64,000 bases of DNA. Origin: Vombatus ursinus. Taxonomy: Eukaryota > Chordata > Mammalia > Diprotodontia > Vombatidae. Location of the stretch: assembly GCF_900497805.2 (NCBI RefSeq), contig NW_020940358.1, positions 30,573,948 through 30,637,947 of the forward strand. Reading direction: 5' to 3'. A program made the translations under genes and the position numbers. The notes under the pieces are model-generated. The model was not told the origin of the DNA, searched no databases, and saw only the letters and a program-made list of their open reading frames with translations. Positions 52,745-63,560 of this stretch are shown here, piece after piece (within the stretch, counting starts at the first letter, position 1; every line of letters starts with the position of its first letter).

Positions 52745-53205
52745 GCCGTGCCGAGTTGTCAAGAGTACTGAGAGGTTAAGTCGCTTAGCCAGAGTCCCAG
52801 AGTTGGTTTGTGTCAGAGATGGGATTTGAATTCAGGGCCACTAAATCATCCTTCCTCTCTATACATAGCTCTTGAAAGTTAACAAAGCATTTTCCTCTTA
52901 ATCACCCTATGTGGTAGATTATATGAGTATTCTTACTCTCATTTTACAGATGAGGAAACCGCCTCGTCCGTCATAAGATCATAGATCTGAAGTTAGAAGG
53001 GACCTTGAGATCATTTAGTCCAAACCTTTCACTTTACAAATGAGGAAACTGACCCCCAAAGGGGGTAAATGATGCTGAAGATCACTCAGGTAGTCCCCAA
53101 GCTCCAAGCTCAGTGTCGCACTGCACCACCGTATTAAGTGATTTGTCCATGGTCACATAGCTAGCTAGAGGCAGAGTTGGAGCACAAACCCAGCTTTTTA
53201 AGATT
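52745..53205 (-). mobile_element. MIR split by MIR3, and MIR fragments
   Basis: 52975-53110 is a MIR3 ('TAAGATCATAGATCTGAAGT'). Flanking MIR pieces carry 'CTCTCATTTTACAGATGAGG' and 'GTCCATGGTCACATAGCTAG'. Confidence 0.65.
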
Positions 53206-53403
53206 ACTGGTCTAACACTGTTTGCACTCTCTAAGACACATTTCTAGGAGGTGGGAGGGCATCAGGGACAGTGTTATAATAGACCACCATAGTGGTGTGA
53301 TTAGATAGGAAACCCCCTCCCTCCACCCCACCTTCCTAAAGTTCTTCCCCCACTGTTTTGTTATAGAGCCCAAAACTCCAACATTAGACATTTGGGTCTG
53401 GAA

Positions 53404-54015
53404 TAGCAACAATAACCATTTATTAAGCCCTTGCTGTGTGTCATGTTGTTGTTCAGACATTTTCAATCATGTCTGACTCTTCATGACTCTTTTAAGGTTT
53501 TCTTTGGCAGAGATACTGGAGTGGTTTGCCATTTCCTTCTCCAGTTCATTTTTATCGATGAGGAAACTGAGAGAAACAGGGTTAAATGACTCTCCCAGGC
53601 CAGCTAGCTAGTAAGTGCTTGAGACCAGATTTGAACTCAGGTCTTCCTGACTCCAGGCCCGGAGCTCTACCCACACCTAGCTGCCCAGTATGGGCAATAC
53701 AAATACGAGGGTAAAGAGAGACAACCCTTGTCTGGAGAGAAGACAGCACATAAAAGGGACCTGAGAAGCAGGAGGGGGAAGTACCTAGAGGCAGGGCCAC
53801 GGAGAAGAAGTCTGTAGAGTCAGGAGCAAAGCCGGGGAGGATTGAAAGAATAAGCACGGGGCTGATCCGGGAGGAACTCACCAGTCAGAGTGGGGCTACA
53901 GAGGCAGAGACATCATCCAGGTGAGAAGGCTTCTGGGGACGTGGGGGAGAAGTGAAGAAAGTAAGGTGCAGAGCTGGGAGAGGAGTGAGAGAGTGAGCGA
54001 GGAGCTAGCCTGGGC
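53404..54015 (-). mobile_element. L2 LINE 3' end split by MAR1-type SINE
   Basis: L2 tail 'ACCATTTATTAAGCCCTTGC' is cut at about 53444 by a minus-strand MAR1 (53444-53690, 'TGTTGTTCAGACATTTTCAA') and continues with 'GGCAATACAAATACGAGGGT' and L2 3' UTR. Confidence 0.8.
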
Positions 54016-54019
54016 CTCA

Positions 54020-54665
54020 TAGGTCATTAATTAAGAGATGAAGGGACTTTAGAAATCTCCTGGTCTGTCCTCTCCTCTTGCAGATGAGGAAACTGAGCCC
54101 TAGAGAAATGAAATGACTTGTCCAAGATCACATGGGTAGAGAATAGCAAAGTTCTTTTTTTCTTCTATTTTTTTTTATCATGAATTAGAAAAGCATCAAT
54201 AAACATGAACACTTCCACTTACAAAGAACAGAAAAAAAGGAATAGGAGTGCATGTGAAAACAGGAATCTATCATGTAAAGACAGTTTGTCCTTTTAAAAT
54301 ACATGTAATAAATTTGACACAATAGCACCAATAGATACAATAGACCTTGCCTGTCTGTATTCCCTGATGAACTTTCTGCTGCTCTTTCCTATGAGTTTTT
54401 TACATATCAGATTGATGCTCTTTTCCTTCTTTTCTTCTTTTCTTGGTATTACTATTGTCACCTCCTAATTCCCCCCAAAACAGAGCTATATTTTGAACGC
54501 AGGTCCTCTGACTGCAAATCTAGTACCCTTAGTCTTTTTTAAAAAATTATTTATTTATTTTATTTTTAACTTATGAAATAAAACAAGCAATTCCATAACA
54601 TAGGAAAATAAATAAAAGATGATTGCACATGAAATTGCAAATCTATTTTATATAACTTCCTTAGT
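54020..54665 (-). mobile_element. MIR3 split by L1 3' UTR, plus second L1 piece
   Basis: MIR3 at 54020-54150 and 54485-54540 ('GCAGGTCCTCTGACTGCAAA') flanks an AT-rich L1-like block. 54540-54665 is another L1 3' UTR piece ('ATGAAATAAAACAAGCAATT'). Confidence 0.6.
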
Positions 54666-55265
54666 CTTTATGAAAATGCAAATACTCCTGTGTAGAGCCA
54701 TAAGTAGCCGTTGAAGTGTCTGAAATTAATAGCCTGAAATGTATCCTCCAATTGACTTTGTGATTCGTGACATGAAAAAAATTTAAGAAATCATTAAAAA
54801 AAAGTTAAGTTGATCAAGAAAGGGAATCAATCATTATAGTAGTTGCTATGTAACTTAAGGAGTGCGTGTGTTGAATATTGTGCCCTCTACATTTTGGTGC
54901 ACTGGATAGAAGCTCTGGTTGCTTCATCTAGTTATAGTTTAACCCCTGGTAGAGGGGAAAATTTAAACCACTAATACCTAATATCTTTGGCAAAGGTAGT
55001 TGTGTGGGGGTAATTTTTACCAACTGAGAGCACAAGTTTTCATGGGATAGTTCACAAATGCTAGAGAACATGCGGGCTTTGGACCCATGGAGGCAAAACA
55101 GAGGTGAGAATTAGGGAGTTAATAGACTTTATACCACTTTTTTTTCTAGAGACAGTCCTGGAGCCATTCACAATACTTTATTTAACAGAGCCACTATATA
55201 GCACTTTCAGATAGATTCTATTGCTGTTGATTCTCTTCTTTGTTAATTTCACTGGCATTCAGCTT
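54666..55265. other. unassigned intronic sequence
   Basis: AT-rich, possibly containing an old DNA transposon near 54840-54960, but not identified. Confidence 0.3.
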
Positions 55266-55269
55266 TTTT

Positions 55270-56060
55270 TTCCTTTTAAAAAATGTATTATTTCTTTTTA
55301 GCATTCTTTAAAAATGTTTTTGAGTTCCAAATTCTCTCCCTTCCCACAGTCCCTCCACCACTCATTAAGAAGACAAGAAATATATCAATTATGCATGTGA
55401 AATCATGCAAAATATATTTCTTTATTAGCCATCTTACAAAAAAAAAGGCAAGAAAAATAAAGTGAAAAAATTATACTTCAGTTGTCTCTCTGGAGGGGAT
55501 AGCATTTTTCATCATAATTCCTTCAGAATTGTCTTGGATCATTGTATTGATCAGAGTACCTAAGTCTTTCACAGTTGATCATCCTTACGATATTGCTGTT
55601 AATGTGTAGAATGATCTCCTGGTCTGCTCACTTCGCTCTTCATCAGTTCATATAGGTCTTCTGAAATCATCACCCTCATCATTTCTTAATAGCACAATAG
55701 TATTCCATCACAATCATATACCACAACTTGTTTAGTCATTCCCCAATTGATGGATATTCCCTCTGTTTCCAGTGCTTTGGCCAATTCTGTTTTTTGTCAT
55801 TTTCTTCAGCATTTTTTGTGTCTCTTACTAAGCTGTTAATTCTCTTTTCATAATTTTCTTGCATCACTCGCATTTCTTTCCCCAGTTTTTCCTCTACTAC
55901 TCTTATCTTTTTCTTTAACTCTTCCAGGAATTCTTTTTGGGCTTGGATCCAATTAACATTTTTCTTTGAGGCCATACTTTTAGATATTTTTATTTTGTTT
56001 TCTTCTTCTGAGTTTGTGTCTTGGTCTTCCCTGCCATTGGTAGTAGCTTTTTATGGTCAA

Positions 56061-56101
<41 letters not shown>

Positions 56102-56260
56102 ATATACACATACACACACTCATTTTTCCAGCTTATTTCTTGACTTTGAACATTCTGGCATTCATTTTTGAAAGCAGCCTGAATTGGGGACAGCATTTGA
56201 ATACTCAAACGATTCTCCTATTAGGGCAGTCCCTCATTCTACCACTCTCACTTCTCTCTA
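55270..56260 (-). mobile_element. L1 with ORF1 start joined to ORF2 end (internally deleted or HAL1-like)
   Basis: On the minus strand a Met at 55975 opens a coiled-coil peptide (MASKKNVNWIQAQKEFLEEL, then KKIRVVEEKLGKEMRVMQEN) that resembles the front of an L1 ORF1 protein. At about 55790-55815 the sequence switches to the last part of L1 ORF2 (NWPKHWKQREYPSIGE, with 'CATTCCCCAATTGATGGATA' on the + strand), and a 3' UTR follows to 55270. Most of ORF1 and nearly all of ORF2 are missing between. A (TC)n repeat lies in the upstream part. Confidence 0.65.
56063..56097. repeat. (TC)n microsatellite
   Basis: Pure TC run followed by TATA/CACA patches. Confidence 0.95.
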
Positions 56261-56309
56261 TGGCTTGTCTTTAATGCTTTTAGATATATGAGGCTAATGT
56301 CAAACAGGA

Positions 56310-56575
56310 TAGCAAATTCCTAAAGGAGCCATGTGCTATAATGCTCTACTTGGAGACCAGAACACCTGGATTTAAATTCTGCCTCTGACACTTACTAGCT
56401 ATGTGGCCCTGGACAAGTCACTTACCATCTATGTGTTTCAGTTGTCTTATCTGAAAAATGGGAATGATAATATTTATAGTATCTCATTCACAGGATTTTT
56501 AGAAGGCCTAACCGAAATATGTTTATAAAGTGCTTTGCAAACCTTAAAGTGCTAACTAAATGTCCATTATCATTG
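56310..56575 (+). mobile_element. MIR/THER1 CORE-SINE
   Basis: 'CACTTACTAGCTATGTGGCC', 'GTGCTTTGCAAACCTTAAAG'. A MIR3 3' half follows at 56580-56700. Confidence 0.88.
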
Positions 56576-56700
56576 TCATTATATTGAGAGGGAGATGGGA
56601 ATAGATGAACTCTGAAGTCCTTTCCAGCTCTGAGATGACCATGAAATTCCAAATTGGTGACCATGAAATTCCAAATCCTTCTGTAATTTTATTCTTTTTC

Positions 56701-57095
56701 TGTAATGTCTTAGCAGTATCAGTTTTGGAGAAATTATAACATATGATTTTCTATTGTTACAAGATGTGACAACGTGTCAGGCATCTTCCTCTTTTAGAGA
56801 AAAGTCCACACTGAGCCATCTTATGACTGATGTTTATAATTGATGAGACTTGTGACTCTTCTGTAACAGTTCAAATACTTCAACCAGTTTCATGATGCAA
56901 GTACCCTGGGAATCCAATTAGCCCTGCACATTCACCATTGCCTGATAATTTACTTATATGACCTTTGCTAAAATGGGGAAATCTCACCTTTTGGGGAGGG
57001 ATTGAAATCTCTTGCCATATTGGTGTTTGCATGGTATTCAATAAGCACTTTGTTGACTGAATAAATGAGTGACACTGATTTTCTTGGACATTCAA
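56701..57095. other. unassigned intronic sequence
   Basis: No feature recognised. Confidence 0.35.
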
Positions 57096-57097
57096 TT

Positions 57098-57675
57098 CAA
57101 TTTTAGTAACACTTTTTATTAAGTATCTATTACATTTTAGGGGCAGCTAGGTGGTGAAGTAGATAGAGCTCTGGGTCTGGAGTCAGGCAGATATGAATTC
57201 AAATTCAGCCTTTGACACAATCCTGGGCAAGTCAAGTAATCTCAATTTTCTCATCTCTAAAATGGGGATATTAATAAAACTTACCTCTCAGGGATGTTGT
57301 GAAGGCCAAATGAGATAATAACTGTAAAGGGCTTAGCACAGTGCCTGGCACATAGTAAGTGCTATATAAATTATTATTGGGACAGCTAGGTGGCACAGTG
57401 GATAGAGCACCGGCCCTGAAGTCAGGAGGACCTGAGTTCAAATTTGGACTCAGACCAAACACTTAACACGTACTAGCTGTGTGACCATGGGTAAGTCACT
57501 TAACCCCAATTGCCTCACTTAAAAAAAATTATTATTAATAGTATCTATTATATTTTAGATACTGTTCTAGCTGCTAGAGTCGCAAAGGCAAAAACAAAAT
57601 AGTCCCTACCCTCAACGAGCTTATATAGAAGCAGAGGTAGGGGATACAGCAAATACGCATGTAAGTAGATACACA
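57098..57675 (-). mobile_element. L2 LINE 3' end hosting nested SINEs
   Basis: L2 tail 'ACTTTTTATTAAGTATCTAT' stops at 57140 and resumes at 57540, with 'TCCCTACCCTCAACGAGCTT' after it. Confidence 0.8.
57141..57539 (+). mobile_element. THER1 carrying an A-tailed SINE, 19-bp target duplication
   Basis: A THER1 (57141-57378) is flanked by AGTATCTATTACATTTTAG (57122-57140) and AGTATCTATTATATTTTAG (57540-57558). An A-tailed SINE (57379-57530) entered its ATT-rich tail, with ATTATTATT on both sides. Confidence 0.9.
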
Positions 57676-57684
57676 TTATGTAAA

Positions 57685-57860
57685 AATGCTGAGCAGTAGT
57701 GTGGTGCTGTGGAAAGAAAGCTGGATTTGGAGTTAGAGGAACTGGGTTCAAATCCTTTATCATTCTTCTCTGGTCTCAGTTTGCTTGTCTGTAAAATGAA
57801 AGGGTTGGACTATATACCCTCAAATGCCCTTTCCTGCTCTAAATCTGTGATTCTGATAAA
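57685..57860 (+). mobile_element. MIR3/THER2 CORE-SINE
   Basis: 'AGTGTGGTGCTGTGGAAAGA', 'GAGGAACTGGGTTCAAATCC' and the tip 'CTGCTCTAAATCTGTGATTC'. Confidence 0.9.
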
Positions 57861-58434
57861 AAGTAATTTCAAGAAGGGGAGAATGCTGCACACCATGGCC
57901 ATCAGGAAGGGCTTAGTGCAGGGGATGGTACCAGATGGTACTTCCAGGGAAGCAAGAGATTCTTGCAGGGAGAGGTAAGGAGGGAGTCGGTTCTCTGAAG
58001 AATGGCAATTAGGGGTCTGAGCCTTGGGCTCCAAAACCAAAGTAGTGAGAAAAGAGAGTGCCCAACACCCCCAGAGGCCAAGGCAAGTCTGGCCTGGATT
58101 CCTCACATCCTTAGCATCCTTTGGAATCTCCTTCAGTATTTTCTGACAGGCTCCCTGAATGAGGACAGAGGAGCTCATACCATTAGCCAAGAGGAAGAAC
58201 CCTCTCTGATCCAATCGAGAACTGTGCGAAAATCCTGAGGGAGCAATGCTGAGCTGATTGCAAACAAGTGTTATGGAACGAGCTGTCCAGAAGGATAAAA
58301 ACAAGGGAAAAATGCTTGGCTTCAGACTCATGACCACATGTTATACCGTATCAGGCCCTTCCTATCAGCATAGGAGCTGACTGGCAGCATTGAATACCCT
58401 CCTTCACACGCAACGATGGCATTCACTTCATTCC
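57861..58434. other. unique intronic stretch
   Basis: No repeat recognised except possible L2 ORF2 text at 57870-57960. No exon seen. Confidence 0.35.
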
Positions 58435-58570
58435 AGTCATTCATTCAACAAGCATTTATTAAATACCTACTATGTACAATCTCCTTGAGATCTAAGAAGA
58501 GATTGTTCCTTTTTTGCATTGTAACTTCAAGGCCTCCTCGCACACAGTAGTTGCTTAAGAAGTGCACATG

Positions 58571-58735
58571 GGGGCAGCTAGGTGGTGCAGTGGATAGAGC
58601 ACTGCCCTTGAAGTCAGGAGGACCTGAGTTCAAATCTGGCCTCAGACCAAACACGCAACACTTACTAGCTGTGTGACCCTGGGCAAGTCACTTAACCCCA
58701 ATTGCCTAAAAATAAAAAAAAAATTAAAAAAAAGA
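58571..58735 (+). mobile_element. A-tailed tRNA-SINE, first of a same-site pair
   Basis: 'GGGGCAGCTAGGTGGTGCAG' to an A-rich tail. Target copies AAGAAGTGCACATGG on the left and AAGAAGTGCTTATGG on the right. Confidence 0.95.
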
Positions 58736-58750
58736 AGTGCTTATGGATGA

Positions 58751-58899
58751 GGCAGCTAGGTGGCACAGTGGATAGAGCACCTACCCTGGAGTCAGGAGGA
58801 TCTGAGTTCAAATCAGGCCTCAGAAAAATAACACTCACTAGCTGTGTGACTCTGGGCAAGTCACTTAACTCCAATTGCCTCACCAAAAAAAAAAAAAGT
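58751..58899 (+). mobile_element. A-tailed tRNA-SINE, second of a same-site pair
   Basis: 'GGCAGCTAGGTGGCACAGTG' to A12. Flanked by AAGTGCTTATGGATG and AAGTGCTTGTGGAATG. Confidence 0.95.
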
Positions 58900-59765
58900 G
58901 CTTGTGGAATGAGTAGTCGAGTAATTGCAGTGGACTATGTGAAGATATGAAAAGAAAAACGTAAGTGCTCCTGCCCTCAGGGAATTTATATTTTACTGAT
59001 GGGATATTACATGAAAACAAGTAAGTGTATACTGACATGGTCTCTTCGAAGAGAGAGAGAGAGCTAGCCGATAGGGGAATGAACAAAAGCTTCCCTTCTC
59101 ATAAGACTTGGTACATGTGCTGAACCTTAAAGTAAGCCAGAGATTCAAACCTGAGAGTTGGGTAGAGCCTCAGAACTCAGTTAAGTTACTATCTTTCTAT
59201 TGACAAAAAAATTAGTTTACAAAAGTGAAATGACTTGTCCAAAGTCGATACTATCTATCAATCAATAAATACTTCTTCAGTGCTGACTAATCTTACTAAA
59301 CATTGCCAGGATACAAATGCCTACCTCTTGATTTTGTCATGTAACCAATTCATTTTCTTTTGCATAAAATCACACAAAATTTAAAAGAGTTGGAAGGGAC
59401 CTCATTGGCCAACCCTCATCCCAAAGGAACCCCAAGTATAACATACCTAATGAATGGTGATCTCTGCTTGATGACCATCATGTCAGGAGAATCCTCTACC
59501 CTACTGTCATACTTCTTGAGGCGCTCCATTCCACTTTCAGGCAGCTCTAATTGTAAATAAGGTTTTTTCCCTCAGACATTGATCCAAATTTGCATCTCTA
59601 TAATGCTTACTTTTTGCTCCTTTTTCTGCCTTCTAGGGCCAAACAAAACATATCTAATGCCTTTTATACATAAAAAACCCTTCACAGTCTGCTCTAAGCT
59701 AAACATCCCTAGCTCTTTCAATCTATCCTTATATAACATCCCCTCCCAGAATGATTTTTTTTTTG

Positions 59766-60090
59766 ACTAGGTAAAAGAGGTCTTTCTTTGTCTCATTTCT
59801 TACCTAGCCTTAATCACTGAATGGGTGTTGCCTCAGTCAAACTGAGACCTGGGAAAGACCTTAGCTTAAAAAGACCAAGATCTCCCACTGCATCCATGGC
59901 CATCTCTAGTCCTCCTGGATCTATATCTTGCCACTGGATCCAAATGGCTCCAGAGGAGAAAGTGAGGCTGGTGACTTTGCACAGCCCTCCCTCACTTAAA
60001 TCCAGTCCACTTGCATGTCATAGTATCACCTTCCTGATGTCATGCTCCTCTCTGAGAATGATGGATAAACAATAATAACAATATAACATG
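59766..60090 (+). mobile_element. RTE-like (AAC)-tailed repeat, plus copy
   Basis: 'GGTGTTGCCTCAGTCAAACT', 'GGATCCAAATGGCTCCAGAG' and 'TGATGTCATGCTCCTCTCTG' end in an AATAACAATA tail. The fullest of three copies here. Confidence 0.75.
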
Positions 60091-60284
60091 AACTCAAAGC
60101 ACTTCACTACCCTGTTGGTCCTTCTCTAAAAACCCTCCAGTATATTAATATCCTTCCTAAACTATAGTTTCCAGAACTGAACACAACACTCCAAGTAATA
60201 TTTAATGAGGATAGAGTACAAGTATTTAGCTTCCTATTTCTTAAGCTATACAGAATGTGCTAGAACCAGTTGGGACTGGCTCAC

Positions 60285-60510
60285 GAGAGCTGATTCTTAA
60301 ATTTTCAGTGTATATACTTACACCTCAGAAATTGGCAAATGCTACAAAAATCAGCGCCAGATTTATTTTTTTTTGTTGATTGTCTAGACTTTAAAAAATG
60401 ATGAGGAAAATGTTAATAATGCCAATTAAACCTAAAAGTGTGTCCTGGGTGCATTCCCCACCCCCACCCCAAAAGATCTGGTTGTAAAACATTTACCAGT
60501 ACAGCTTTGA
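60285..60510 (+). repeat. unnamed dispersed repeat, copy 3
   Basis: 'TTAAATTTTCAGTGTATATA', 'AAATTGGCAAATGCTACAAA', 'GTTGATTGTCTAGACTTTAA' and 'TTAAACCTAAAAGTGTGTCC'. It is the reverse of copies 1 and 2. Confidence 0.65.
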
Positions 60511-60760
60511 AGCTATATTTCTCTTAATGTGTCCAAGAGGATGTTCACATTACTTCTGACTGCCAAATTACATTACTGACTCATATTGAGCTTACAGTCC
60601 ACTAAAACCTTAGATCTTTTCCAAATTGCTATCTAATCATGCTTCTCCCATTTAAGTTGGTGAAGTTGGGTTTTTTTGGTACCTAAGTCCATACATTTCT
60701 TTGATGATATTATTTATTCTGTTTTTCTTGAATAATTTCTCATTTGAAATGGGTTATGGC

Positions 60761-61079
60761 CTGTGTCCTTCCAACATACATCTCTTCATGGCCTTTCAGA
60801 TGGTCCTCAGTTTTTATTGGGTACCATGATTCATAGGCATATAGCATCACAAGGAAAGACCAGTCCTTCTATAAGGATATAATTTAGATGGTTCCATGGG
60901 AATCAGGCAAGCCAAATTTTTTCAGTCCTATTCCAATTCTACTGTGGTTTTGTAGTCTCTGATGTTATTGCCTGGGGAAATATTGGGGTGGTGGAACCTC
61001 CCAATCTGTGCTCTACTGCCTCTTCTTACTTACACTATACTCTCTCTTCTGGGGGACGCCAGCATAGCCCCTGTAGAAC
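60761..61079. other. unidentified sequence
   Basis: Some RTE-like flavour ('TTCATAGGCATATAGCATCA') but not enough to assign. Confidence 0.3.
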
Positions 61080-61089
61080 AAGCATGTGG

Positions 61090-61249
61090 GGGCAGCTAGG
61101 TGGCACAGTGGATAGAGCCCTGAAGTTGGGGGGACCTGAGTTCAAATCCAGCCTCAGACCAAACACTTGATACTTACTAGCTGTGTGACCCTGGGCAAGT
61201 CACTTAACCCCAATTGCCTAAACAAACAAACAAACAAACAAACAAACTG
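61090..61249 (+). mobile_element. A-tailed tRNA-SINE, 11-bp target duplication
   Basis: 'GGCAGCTAGGTGGCACAGTG' to an (AAAC)n tail. CAAGCATGTGG at 61079-61089 and 61250-61260. Confidence 0.94.
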
Positions 61250-61369
61250 CAAGCATGTGGATAATGACTTCTGAGCTTGGATGGATGATTATTTTTTGAA
61301 CCAGGAGGCAAACTCACTGAACTACCTTTTTAAGTTTGATGTTTCATCTTTGAACCACCTTCATAGTTT

Positions 61370-61600
61370 TTGGAGTCTAGTGCTGGGTCTGGAGTCAGAA
61401 AGACCTGAGTTCAAATCCAGCCTCAGACGCTTACTAGTTGTGTGGCTCTGGGCAAACCCCCTGTTTGCCTCAGTTTCCTCAACTGTTAAAAACAGGATTA
61501 ATAATAGTACCTACCTCCCAGAGTTGTAAGGATCAAATGAAATATTTGTAAAGGACTTAGCACAGTGCTTGGCACATAGTAGGTACTAAATAAATGATTA
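61370..61600 (+). mobile_element. MIR/THER1 CORE-SINE
   Basis: 'GTCTGGAGTCAGAAAGACCT', 'CTTAGCACAGTGCTTGGCAC', 'GTACTAAATAAATGATTAA'. Confidence 0.9.
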
Positions 61601-61734
61601 ATCTCTTCCCTTCCCCTTTATTTGTCTTAGGGTTACCCATAAGTCCAGAAGATAATTCTTGCCAGAATCTGCCTTTAATCTTACTATAAATATTAGATAT
61701 TTTCTCAAAGAATGTAACCTACTTTTGTTTAGAA

Positions 61735-62125
61735 GAACATAAGAGGGTAGCGACCATTTTAGCTGTGTCTTTGTATTCCCAGTGCCTGGTACATAGTAGG
61801 CACTTAACTGGATCATAGAATCTCTTATTTCCTTCAAGACTCAACTCAATTTCCACCCTTTGTAGGGAAGGCTTTTCCTGGTCTCCACTCACCCACCTCA
61901 TCTTCCTCATCCCCAGGTGCTAATGCCTTTCCCTCTAAGGTTTCCATTCATCTATTCTGTATATATCATGAAGGTACTTATTTACATGTCGTCTCCCCAT
62001 TAGAATGTAATCTCCTTTAGGGTAAGGACTATTTCATTTTTTGCTTTGCCATCCACTGCACTTTGCATAGTTCCTGGAATTTAGTGAGTGCTTAATAAAT
62101 GCTTATTGCTTGATTAATAGAGAGG
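61735..62125 (+). mobile_element. L2 LINE 3' ends (two in tandem)
   Basis: A tip ending 'GTACATAGTAGGCACTTAAC' is followed by a longer copy with 'CTTCAAGACTCAACTCAATT', 'CCTTTAGGGTAAGGACTATT' and 'AGTGCTTAATAAATGCTTAT'. Confidence 0.85.
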
Positions 62126-62310
62126 GAAGGCACCTTAGAGGCCATCTTGTCCAACCTCCTAACTTTATAGATGAAGAAACTGAAGCCCAGAAAGTTAAAT
62201 GACTTGTCAAAGGTCATGCAGATGATAAGTGACAGAGCTAGGATTCACTTGGAAATGACTCAAAATCTGATTCAAAATCCAACACTCTCTAAACTACTGC
62301 CTACCTCTGA
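62126..62310 (-). mobile_element. MIR3/THER2 CORE-SINE
   Basis: 'GAGGCCATCTTGTCCAACCT', 'AAGTTAAATGACTTGTCAAA'. Confidence 0.85.
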
Positions 62311-62604
62311 AGCTGTTTGTTACTTATAACTAATTATGTGTGTTTTGAGTATTGTTTGAATTGAATACATGCCAAATTCCTTATCACTATCAAATAAATT
62401 CCTTAATGAAACTTTTCACTCTGTTAATAATGTATTTCAATTCTCTGCTTTAAAAACAAGTTTTACATGTATTCCTTCCTTTCCTGAGAAGATTGAAGCC
62501 TTCCAGTACACAGTGGTATGGAAATTACCTGGGACAAAGTAAAATAATTAAATGTGCAAATTAAACATACAATAAACCTTACAACTTTCTACATCTTAAA
62601 AAAA
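62311..62604. other. AT-rich unassigned sequence
   Basis: No feature recognised. Confidence 0.35.
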
Positions 62605-63560
62605 AAACCCTTTTGATATGCAAGATGTCCTCCTTTTGCTGCAATCACTCGTTTCCACATAATTTGGCTTTGAGTTCTCAGGATTTTCACATCTTTTTTC
62701 ACATCTATTTTATATCTATTCCTTAATGTAAGGAATTCCTTAACTCCTTCATTCCATCATGAAATCGCTTATCATATGGGACATTAAATGTACCTTTGAT
62801 GAATAGTCTATTTTTCCAAGTCTAGCTTTGATTATATCACATGTGTTTTCCATGGGGTTTAAATCAGGCAAATTCCCAGGTTGTTGAAGCACATTTCTCT
62901 TCATCTCCTAGAGAAGTTTCTTAACCTTTCATGATGAAAGGCAATGTTGCAATGTTGTATTGCAGTGTTACATCTTCATTTGGGAACTTCTGTAATTCTG
63001 GAATAATTATGCTTCCTACAAGTTTACCTGGTCTTCTTCTGAACAACGGTTTCAGTATAGCCTTGAATTAAAAATGAAGTTTTGTTAGTAAAAATGACCT
63101 TTTCCTAATCCTTAGTATTCTAGTATTTGCCTTACTCATGACAAGCAATTTTCCCCCCATAGCAATGAACAACTATTAGCTGGGTTGTTTGTTTTTTTGA
63201 AACTGGTCTCGCTGTTCTTTCAACTTTAAGAAATCTACACCACAAAACTCCTCCAGCTTCCAAGTCCCTCTAAAGGTCATTGCTTATTTTCTGAAGGTTA
63301 ATTGGGTTGTTGTACAGCAATAGTGTGTTAGTTCTTAACATTGTGTTTGTTTGTTTTTGACTGAACCTTCCTTCGCACTTTGGTGCAACTGATCCTATTT
63401 CATTGGAGGCTTGGATGATCCTTAAAACACTTGACTTCCCTATACCAATGACTACTGCAATATCACTAATAGTCATTGAAGTGTGCCCTTTAAGAGGTAC
63501 AATTTTGACATATACCCTTGGATTAACATCCATTTTTTTTTAAAACCACAGAATTAAAAA
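62605..63560 (-). pseudogene. decayed Tc1-like DNA transposon (transposase relic)
   Basis: On the minus strand 63533 down to about 63400 encodes a Tc1-type helix-turn-helix start (MDVNPRVYVKIVPLKGHTSM, then ISDIAVVIGIGKSSVLRIIQ). After stop codons, VERTARPVSK-like text near 63190 fits the second DNA-binding half. At about 62845-62868 PDLNPMEN and, after it, KARLGK match the C-terminal D(34)E block (SPDLNPIEN..). Several stops and frame changes make it inactive. Terminal inverted repeats were not located. Confidence 0.8.

Larger units (their letters stand above)
58435..59050 (-). mobile_element. L2 LINE tail split by a later insertion
   Basis: 'CAACAAGCATTTATTAAATA' up to about 58477 resumes at about 58945 ('GTGCTCCTGCCCTCAGGGAA'). 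The insert carries the SINE pair. Confidence 0.7.
59360..60760 (-). mobile_element. L3/CR1 LINE, 3' part, split by two repeats
   Basis: 'GAGTTGGAAGGGACCTCATT' (3' end), 'TTTCAGGCAGCTCTAATTGT', 'AGCTAAACATCCCTAGCTCT', 'CCAGAACTGAACACAACACT' and 'TTACAGTCCACTAAAACC' follow CR1/L3 order. Confidence 0.8.

Noticed and set aside
57810-58337. 175-residue minus-strand open frame, the longest in the window
   Set aside because: It starts in unique sequence and runs into a MIR3. I recognise no domain, and no splice sites frame it. Chance frame most likely, though conservation was not tested.
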